From NCBI GenBank assembly GCA_036873755.1, contig JAVTVY010045423.1:143488-207487 (forward strand): a stretch of 64,000 nt of DNA. The letters are read 5' to 3'. A program made the translations under genes and the position numbers. A model generated the notes under the pieces. It saw nothing but the letters and a program-made list of their open reading frames with translations. It was not told the origin of the DNA and searched no databases. Each line of letters starts with the position of its first letter. Within the stretch, counting starts at the first letter, position 1. The stretch is from Hanleya hanleyi. Taxonomy: Eukaryota; Mollusca; Polyplacophora; Lepidopleurida; Hanleyidae. Of this stretch, positions 56,803 through 64,000 are shown piece after piece.

Positions 56803-57065
56803 GAATATTATGGATTAAGAATACTGATCAGCGATACGGATTTGATATTTTTGGAACATCATGATGTCTTGCCGGCATCATTGAAAACTGTTGACCGCTT
56901 CTCTCTTGCAGGAAACCAGCCTATGTTTATGTATACTATGATTGTCTTTTTGAATTTGGTGCTAATACTGTTATATGGAAATTGGAATAGGTCTTTGGAT
57001 TATGGACGCGGATATTCTCTAATGGACGACGGCTGGATTATGAATGACGGACTAGACGCTTGTAA
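56803..57065 (+). repeat. Right inverted terminal repeat of copy B, with a conserved frame
   Basis: Holds the 76-codon frame 56842-57072 (MIFLEHHDVLPASLKTVDRF, a hydrophobic stretch MIVFLNLVLILLY, then LDYGRGYSLMDDGWIMNDGL). Read without the ATG restriction, the frame extends upstream (YYGLRILISDTDL). CTTCTCTCTTGCAG/GA inside it looks like a splice acceptor. The frame is also intact in the left repeat of copy A, 48 kb away. Confidence 0.8.
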
Positions 57066-57119
57066 TTCTTAATTCATATGATATACGTTGTAAAGTCAAA
57101 GTCTAAAGACAAACAGGTT

Positions 57120-57860
57120 TGTCGATGTTTGAACACAGTCAAACGAACAAACAATCCAATTACGGCTATATGCTACCGTTAACAAATGGTGATGGCACGC
57201 CTCATAACTAAAACATAGCCTAACATACGTAAATAGCTATACACTGAAAGTTTAATTCTTCAAAAGCCATCTCGTATTCCACACCAGCACAATAGTATGG
57301 ACATATTTCTTAAAGGAAAACATATGACCAAGCACCTCTCTGAGGAAATATCTCGACCATCTGTTAGATTTTTGGATAGGCTACCTGCCAGACCGTGCAT
57401 CACCGGAAGAGACATCGTACAATAGTTTGAGCGGTATTTGTATCACGTTTCGCTTTATATCTTGCTGAGTATATCAATGAAACGAATGTTGTAGAGTTCC
57501 TGTTGCAAGTTAATATGAGTATACGAAAAGTAGTTAGCTCTTGTGCTGAAGAGGGGGGTGCTCGGTGATATTTAAACTGAAGCGCTTGTGCACGGATTTT
57601 TCCTTATACGTCATAGCCACGTGACGTAAAGATCATCTTCCGCTATTGAGGGCAGGGTTAAGTGGTTCCTGTTGATTCTGAGCGCGGCTGAGATACTAAG
57701 GCTACGTCCGAAAATCCACCGTATTCTCTGGTATGAATGTTAGGTGCCGAAGGATGCTTTTCTGTAGAGTGATATGGTTGCATTTTAGTCGCCAGGCGTC
57801 GTCAATTTTTCCCACCTCTTGCATATCGCTCCAATTCAATGCATTTCGCTGAGAAGCAAC
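57120..57860 (+). repeat. Cluster of dispersed repeat fragments
   Basis: 57120-57290 matches 49101-49680. 57340-57670 matches 34070-34440. 57680-57860 (AAGGCTACGTCCG, CGTATTCTC, GTCGCCAGGCGTCGTC, CTTGCATATCGCTCCAAT) matches the retroelement tail at 13920-14075. The boundaries are approximate. Confidence 0.6.
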
Positions 57861-58115
57861 AGGAACTTGATAATGTGATGTCTAGCACTGTAATATCACT
57901 TGTCTTTATTGTACCGTGTAAACGTCCTGTCTGTGTCTTGTGTGCTGTCCTCAGTGTTTCATAGGGTGGATGGACGGTGTCTGGTTCCATGCTGCTTCAA
58001 AGATTTCTTCTTTGAAGTAGCAAGACCGCAACTTGGCTGGATGGTGCTTAGTTCGTTCGTCGCGATATGACTGAAACAATGTTGAAAGCGACGTTAAATT
58101 ATATTCACTCACTCA
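57861..58115 (+). repeat. Possible SINE-type segment with mollusc-like tail
   Basis: Ends ATGACTGAAACAATGTTG, then AAAGCGACGTTAAATTATAT and TCACTCACTCA, a tail widespread in molluscan intergenic DNA (general knowledge). The 5' limit is uncertain. Confidence 0.4.
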
Positions 58116-58772
58116 GTCCTGGAGTTAAGTAAAGTGTAGCCTGTGAAACGGGGGCGGGGGCGGGGAATATAAAAAGAAAGAGATCTTTTCCTGTGCCATT
58201 CCCTCTTCTCATACCGACCATTACGTGGAGTGTTAACGGGGATTGTTCCAGCAGTACCCCGATAGATCGTGTAATTCAACGGAATGTTGACCAGATATCA
58301 CCTCACACTTTGGTCTCTAGCTCTTTGGTGAGATATTGATCTGCATTATTTAGTACCACATGTAATTTTCGGTCCGTATCTCGATCTCTTGTTAACTCCC
58401 CCACATGGTCGATCCATATGGATGTAAACACACCAGATAATCGATACTGTCGCTGTCCGATTAACTATTCACGTCTTGGAGGTAAAAAAAAGACCTCTTT
58501 TTCATCCCCGACAATTTGAAGAGACCTTTCTGGTATCCTAGCATTCACAGACAAGAACGAAAGGGCACAAAACAATGTCAGGATTTTTGCGAAGCCTATA
58601 TGTAAAGCCATTGACGGTTCTATAAAAACAGCAAACTATTTAAATATTTACATATTTACTTATACAGATAAATATTTAAATATTTACTTTACCCAGGAAA
58701 AAATCGGGTAAAGTATTTGTATGTAAAATCAGATCGTATTGCTAATAGCCTTCACTATACACGCTTGAAATT
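58116..58772. other. No gene seen
   Basis: GGGGGCGGGG tract at 58149-58165 and an inverted AAATATTTAAATATTTAC motif near 58640-58690. Otherwise unpatterned. Confidence 0.4.
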
Positions 58773-59104
58773 AAAGTGTTGTATTTAATATTAAGAATAG
58801 CCGAGGAAGGAGTGCATGCCAAGATTATTTGGAGTGTTATATTTGTAACACAGGAGTGTTATATTTGTAACGCTCCTAGAACGTGTTGAAAAAAGGTTAT
58901 ATCTAACATTATATACATGTACCAGGAGCATTACAACACTTTGAAATGCTGAATTTAACACTTATGAAATGTTGTATTGCTCCTGATTCAGCACTATAAT
59001 GTTGGATATAACACTTTTTCTACATTTTTGAGAGTGTTACAAATATAGCCATAATATAATGTTGTCACTCCTAGGACATTCATAATGTTAAATACAACAC
59101 TTTC
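58773..59104. mobile_element. Palindromic MITE with AACACTTT motifs, copy 2
   Basis: AAAGTGTTGTATTTAATATT ... GTTAAATACAACACTTT ends, with an inner GGAGTGTTATATTTGTAAC duplicated in tandem (58830 and 58852). Same family as 26023-26322. Confidence 0.8.
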
Positions 59105-59912
59105 ATTTTAACACTTTCTGAGAGTATAACGTTGATGTTCTTGAGGTTCAAACCAATAAGTTTTATTACCCATACCTTTGTCGACATGTCCATTAAGGGG
59201 CTAGAATGAGCAATGATGTAACCGGCTTGGATATAATGGACTGCATTCAGCGTCAGTTTGTGAGAATTCCCTAAGGGGAGATAAATCAACTCTGACACTC
59301 TTACGTTTGATTATGAGGCCATTTTATACACTTCCGCTTCGGTGGAGCTAAGCATATGGAGCTCGAGGGATTTGTACACCGTTCCTAAGAAGGAACAACA
59401 CAGAAGCCACACTGATTCCACTAACAAATCACGAACAGAAAATATAAAACCAATTCAGAAATTAAACCAAGAAGAAAAGGGTTTTTTTCTGATATTGAAC
59501 AAATCCTCCGAAACCGGGATAGTGGTCGTCTATATGATCGATCACCAGCATTCTTGGCTTCTCCGTCTACAGTGCATGCCACCGTTCTTATGTGTCTCTG
59601 TTATACCATTTTCCCCATCTCTTCTATATCGCATATGCCGCTTCGCAGAAGCCATTATAGTCTATGTGCTGAAAGGTCTCGGGTTATAAACGAGGCTCCC
59701 TTTAATGGTATGCGTCTATAACTTTGTCACAGTTGTGTTTCTGCGCGCCAAGAAATAGTTCGATTTCACCCTTTGAAAAGTAACTTTGGCGTTACTTTTG
59801 CCTCATCAAATATATGTAATAGTATTTTTTATGTGAATGGAATCATTGTCTTAACTATTCATGCGTTCATCTTGTGAAATAGTAGATATTTTGGTTTAAA
59901 GTGAAAATAGCC
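59105..59912. other. No gene seen
   Basis: A 115-codon frame (59342-59689) has a charged first half and a hydrophobic second half but no recognised family, repeat or splice context. Not called as a gene. Confidence 0.35.
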
Positions 59913-59996
59913 AGGTTGAGGAGTATAGCAGTGTACGGTAAGGTTGAGGAGTATGGCAGTGTACGGTAAGGTTGAGGAGTATAGCAGTGTACGGTA
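59913..59996 (+). repeat. Tandem repeat, 28-bp unit, 3 copies
   Basis: AGGTTGAGGAGTATAGCAGT GTACGGTA at 59913, 59941 and 59969, with one base difference in the second. Confidence 0.95.
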
Positions 59997-62049
59997 AGGA
60001 TTGCTGTGGTACTATTATGACCCGGCAATTCGTGTGTGAGAAGAAAAGAAAAATAGATGCCAAACTAACAGAAACTGACAAAATTATATTGGTATATATT
60101 TGTCTTTTTCTTCATAAACATTCCATGAAAATATGCGATAAACTGGTAGATTTCTCATCCAGAATGAGATCATACTTTTGAAACTGCTGATCGCACGTGA
60201 AACAAGCGGCTTGACATGTGTTTTCTGTTTCTGTATGTACGAATTGGATGTATTGAGAGCCTTACGCTGATTGGTTGACATACTCAATTGCACATAAAGG
60301 AATGGTGACATTTTAGCCAATCACGAGCGGCTATAACAAAAAGAAGTCCGCAGTCAGCGTGGCGGACTGGCGATGGACAAATGCTCAAGTACTCCTGCAG
60401 GAGAGGTGGTATTAAAGTTATCTGTCCTTATTATAATCAGTGATTGTCGTTCATTGATATAACAGAGATCTTTATCAGTTTCTGTATTATTTCTGTCTGT
60501 GAGATAGCATTTGACAACTCTGTACCGTATAATTTTAAAACAACAACGCGTTCACGGTGACATGTCCATTTAGGCCTTGCTTTCCCAGTCCAATTATTCT
60601 CCACGTGAATCTTTCTTATGTGTGACTTTCTCATTCAGTTGTCGTCACGTGTTTCAATATCTGACGCATAACCATAAAATTTGGATAGCAAAATCGTTCA
60701 CACCAAAAAAGTGGACCTGTTGTCATGTTGTTAATTATCTGCTTGGGGAAGATTGAATATCTCCAAATTGACAAATGATAGCGAGCTGAAACTTCACATA
60801 TATTATAATTCAGACTGTTTGATTCATTATCATGCAACACCAACCTCTATTTGAATAAATATAACAATTGAAACAAGTTTGTGAACTTTGTCAATTTCTG
60901 GTACACAAAATCTCACTTTTTGACAACAAAAATTCACAAAATTACTTTTCAGTAGAATTTTAGGACCATCGGTATGACACAAGGAGGTCCTTATTGTCAT
61001 TAATTTCAAAATATCCAGTTTGGACAAAAAGTTTTTTCCGCATTAACTATATGGCAAGATGATAAGATCAATAATATTTGGCAGAATTTGATACCTTGTG
61101 AATTAATTGGGCAAAATTTCCCCTCCCCTAGCATTTCTAAGTTCATACTTTTTGGATGACCCCTTACTCTGCAGGTTTAGCTGAGTCAATAGGACAATAA
61201 ATCATTCATCACCGAAATGCTTCGTCTGGTGCCAGTTCCATCCTCAAATGCTCTCAGATTGCATCATTTGAAGGGTCCATCATCTCCCCCTCTTAAATGC
61301 CATTTCTGTTGGACCCTATAACTTTTGTCAGTGACCCTGCAGCTTCATTTCTTAAGAAAAACACTGCAATATCTTTTTAATTTGACATTTTGCCTTAAAC
61401 AAACTATGTTTCTGTGGATTCATAATATATGTATGAAGAATCGCGTTAAGCTGACAACCAATCTACAGCGCTACGCGTGGTGTTGTTTATATCCTTAATC
61501 TGGACTGACGTGGAAACCGTATAGCTTTTTCCTACGTAACTTAGTTCGAATACATTTCGCATAAATACAAAGCAAATTTCAATCACAGATAATTATTCAT
61601 CCTTTTGCTTTATGGTTATGGGTCGGTTATATATTTCGCTGCAGCTATGCAATTCTAATTTTGGTGGCGGGATCGTAGAACACGGTGAGTTGGTTACGTC
61701 TGTGTCATAATATCATGTAATTCCATCTCGCACGTTGCGTTCATTGGTCAAAGATGAGGTAGCCGTACAAAGTTATTTTCGTGCCAAAAGGTCACCGAAC
61801 GGCCTTGGGATAGGAAGGAGATCAGATCCAGTTAGAGAATTGGGTCTGGGTCTGGAGGAATGCAGGGAGGGAGGAATGATTCGAAGAAGGTATTAATCAT
61901 TGAGCGGAAATAGTATACATCTCATAGTCAAATGATGTTTGAATCAGTTTATATCTTAGCGGAGAAGTATTATCAACATGTCGAATGTATTTCCCTACCA
62001 TATCTGTCAAAAACATGTTTACAGGTCATGATAATATGCTGAATCACGT
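59997..62049. other. No gene seen
   Basis: Long AT-rich stretch. Several 60-80 codon frames lie on the minus strand (60084-61027), but none has a recognised domain. Confidence 0.35.
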
Positions 62050-62064
62050 GCATATATATATAAG
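62050..62064 (+). promoter_or_regulatory. TATA-like element upstream of the P-loop fragment
   Basis: CATATATATATAAGC lies ~20-30 bp before the ATG at 62080. It may be an old core promoter of the source gene or simple AT repeat chance. Confidence 0.25.
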
Positions 62065-62079
62065 CAAGAGGCTCATACT

Positions 62080-62175
62080 ATGCAACCAACCATGTTACAA
62101 CTGGGAATAGCAGAACATCCATTCGCGATGATAGTTAGCGGCCGAACTGGTTGTGGGAAGACATCATGGTTATGA
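62080..62175 (+). pseudogene. P-loop ATPase fragment (Walker A)
   Basis: A 31-codon frame beginning MQPTMLQLGIAEHPFAMIVS and running into GRTGCGKTSWL before a TGA. GRTGCGKT is a full Walker A (GxxxxGKT), preceded by the HPFxxIVSG context. From memory, this context introduces P-loop domains in animal-genome-embedded elements and packaging-type ATPases. After the stop, another frame reads MKYLECAYINPSST, which may continue the protein after a small indel. Nothing downstream shows Walker B or other domains. It is a short broken relic, and the source family is inferred rather than proven. Confidence 0.45.
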
Positions 62176-62310
62176 AATATTTAGAGTGTGCTTATATTAA
62201 TCCCTCTTCAACACACATAGTATGATATTACAGTCAGTCACAGTCAACCTATTAATCTACAAGTCCGAGAAAAAACACTTTCTCCCCAGCATACCTCATA
62301 ACATCGGCAT
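62176..62310. other. No gene seen
   Basis: Flank of the P-loop fragment. No further ATPase motif. Confidence 0.35.
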
Positions 62311-62720
62311 ACCTCGATAAATGAAGCACAGCGCAAAGCACCCTGGGAAAGGATGGCCATGTGTATTCTAGAGCGCATGCAGTTTCTGACTTCCGATCTC
62401 TTCTATAGCGCATAGGACTATTCTCTCTTCCTTTCTCTGTTACAGCGCAAATATTGTTCAGGCTTCCCTTATCTGGTCCATCGCATGACACTTTTCTGAC
62501 TCGCTGTCTCTGCTAAGCGTTGGTTCTGGTCCTAACTCCTTGTTTCTGGTAAAGCTCATGTCCCTTTTCTCTCTTCTTATATGTGCCAAAGCACCTGTAA
62601 ATTTTCTGGCTTCCCTACTACAACGCGTGCCCCTTTAGTAATCACCCCTATGCATGCTTCCTTTGCCGATTCCCTTTCTCTGCCACAACGCATGTAAATT
62701 TTCTGACTTGGCTCGGCTGT
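62311..62720. repeat. Degenerate ~55-70-bp repeats (TTCTGACTTCC ... CAGCGCATG)
   Basis: Variants of TTTCTGACTTCC ... CTCTGYTACAGCGCATG recur near 62375, 62460, 62490, 62600 and 62690. Spacing is irregular, so this is an old decayed tandem array. Confidence 0.5.
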
Positions 62721-63650
62721 TTGTTACACCAATCAAATACCTCTCTCTACAGAATGCTGCATTAACAATAAATGGCCAAGTCCATGGTACCCTGCTCAGT
62801 TCCAGTAAGTCATACGTTGGTATAAAAACAGCACCATCATCTGCTGATTTTTGCACTGGTGTATACTGCATATGGAAAGTCATTGTGGATGGTATCAGGT
62901 TGAAGGACCTGGTGCGCGGTTTGGTGAGAATTTGGCCTCCATGAGGTGCGGTTTGGAGTGCCAAAACGAAATATCGCGTACGTAAGAATTGTTTCAGTTA
63001 GCCAGGTGACGCCCATGGTTAGAAAACAGCACACTTTACTCTTCCCAAACCTACGAATCCAGTCCAGAATCGAGATAAGCTTTACCCAGAAATAGTCACG
63101 TAGTCATGTCAATAGTTAGTTGTTGCCAAAAAAAAATGGTTTTATTTCCGGACTGGTTTCGTAAGTTTGCTGAGAGAAAAGGTGCTGTTTTCACCTCGAA
63201 ACAGACTGTTTTGCGCAAATATACTACTTTTAAATACTGTTATTTAGAACCCCTAAGATCCAGGGCTTGGAAAACACTCATTCCATACGAAAAGATACTA
63301 TATTTTAAGCTAATGGAAAAATTTATTCCGTACACGATATTTCATTTTGGCAGTCAATGCCGCATCACATGGGGGCCAACATCTCAGTAGTAGGGTCTAC
63401 CCGATCTGACGCCCATTGACCTCAAAAATTTGCATAATTTGTGGCGGTCACGTGGCGGAGAGAGAGGTCAAATGCAGTATAGTTCCGGCAGAAAGACCAA
63501 AAGCTACCTCCAATCCAGGAGAGTTCCAATTGCTGCAGGGATGTATTCAGGATGTATTCATCCGCGGTGATGTGGTTTGGCCACGGTTTTGGCGGTGATT
63601 CGGTCTCGGGGAAAAAGCTTCCGCGGAGAAAAAGTAGTCCCTAGATAAAA
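62721..63650. other. No gene seen; one ~45-bp inverted pair
   Basis: 62938-62984 (GTGCGGTTTGGAGTGCCAAA ACGAAATATCGCGTACG) is the diverged complement of 63328-63376. The two short frames that read YAIFRFGTP and YTIFHFGSQ are this pair seen from each strand. No gene called. Confidence 0.45.
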
Positions 63651-64000
63651 TGGTCCGATGGGGTCGAGTGAGGTATCCAAGTGAAGCTTATGTGAAGGGG
63701 CATCTAATGGGCTCGGTATGGGGTTGAACTAGTGGCATTCTGCGCATGCGCGGTGGCCCAAGGGCATGGAAATAGCCATTTTGGAGCTAGGGGAGTTACT
63801 CATGGTCCAATGGGGTCGAGTGAGGTATCCAAGTGAAGCTTATGTGAAGGGGCATCTGATGGGCTGGGTGTGGGGTTGAACTATCGGCATTCTGCGCATG
63901 CGCGGTGGCCCGAGGGTATGGAAATAGACGTTTTGGGATGTAGGGGAGCCCCTAATGGTCCAATGGGGTCGAGTGAGGTATCAAAGTGAAGCTTATGTGA
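63651..64000 (+). repeat. Satellite-like tandem repeat, ~152-153-bp unit, runs off the window
   Basis: TGGTCCRATGGGGTCGAGTG AGGTATC starts units at 63651, 63803 and 63956. The unit includes TTCTGCGCATGCGCGGTGGC. Two full copies and the start of a third are visible and the end is outside the window. Confidence 0.9.

Larger units (their letters stand above)
54619..57065 (+). mobile_element. Penelope-like RT element, copy B, with inverted terminal repeats
   Basis: Left end ACAAGCGTCTGGTCCGTC at 54619, right end GACGGACTAGACGCTTGTAA at 57065. The inverted repeats are ~260 bp. It keeps a longer RT gene than copy A plus the tail with the AAAAGCG motif. The left repeat is of a different subtype from the right repeat and contains a 22-bp internal duplication (TATCAATTCCGTATCGCTGA) near 54828-54871. 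The flanks do not show a convincing target duplication. Confidence 0.8.

Noticed and set aside
61750..61775. TGAGGTAG resembling the let-7 seed
   Set aside because: The following bases do not match let-7 and no precursor hairpin is evident.
63106..63390. 94-codon frame at the right end
   Set aside because: No recognised domain. Part of it is one arm of an inverted repeat whose other arm yields a similar frame on the opposite strand.

Overview
The window looks like repeat-rich intergenic DNA of an animal, most likely a marine mollusc and possibly a gastropod. There are no long bacterial-type reading frames or operons. Nearly every recognisable coding trace belongs to a mobile element, and those traces carry stops and frameshifts. 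One segment near 58.05-58.12 kb ends in the poorly conserved tail (GAAAGCGACGTTAAATTATA followed by TCACTCACTCA) that is common in molluscan genomes. The species assignment is inference. No rRNA gene, tRNA gene, CRISPR array or complete host gene was found.

Layout. 0.06-2.75 kb is a foldback element with ~0.8 kb inverted arms around two oppositely oriented pieces of one transposon-associated protein family (EADTR ... CxC). 4.70-6.23 kb is a terminal-inverted-repeat (TIR) element with internal arrays of a 12-bp palindrome. 6.70-8.86 kb and 54.62-57.07 kb are two damaged copies of a Penelope-like reverse transcriptase (RT) element, both bounded by ~260-bp inverted repeats that themselves hold a conserved frame; a third, separate end fragment lies at 53.84-53.99 kb. 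9.38-13.17 kb is bounded by ~0.5 kb direct repeats and encloses a possible Gypsy-like 3' remnant. 13.28-14.08 kb holds two tandem copies of a retroelement tail. Minisatellites lie at 15.4-16.2, 18.65-19.35, 20.83-21.03, 22.19-22.63, 47.12-47.26, 59.91-60.00 and 63.65 kb to the end.

The best candidate for a host exon is at 18065-18155: a short signal-peptide-like first exon with a strong splice donor. 20-34 kb is mainly MITEs and hairpins (20.23, 23.71, 25.49, 26.02, 27.70, 28.41, 29.77, 30.37, 31.07, 32.38, 32.95, 33.43 kb). 36.55-36.98 kb is another palindrome-array TIR element.

37.6-46.04 kb is a threefold tandem duplication with a ~2.8 kb period. Each unit carries two damaged L1/Tx1-like LINE RT fragments on + and an antisense remnant of a PHD finger-coiled coil-RRM-like LINE ORF1. 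Unit 3 keeps sequence that units 1 and 2 have lost, so it looks like the older unit. 46.7-48.5 kb has two more foldbacks. 50.44-51.99 kb is a 5'-truncated LINE on the minus strand with a recognisable 3' end, and 52.74-53.05 kb is a fragment of a related LINE on +. From 57 kb on there are shared repeats, a MITE copy (58.77 kb), a 31-codon P-loop ATPase fragment (62.08 kb) and the start of a ~153-bp satellite. The pieces do not form a pathway: the window records repeated mobile-element insertion, inversion and local tandem amplification.
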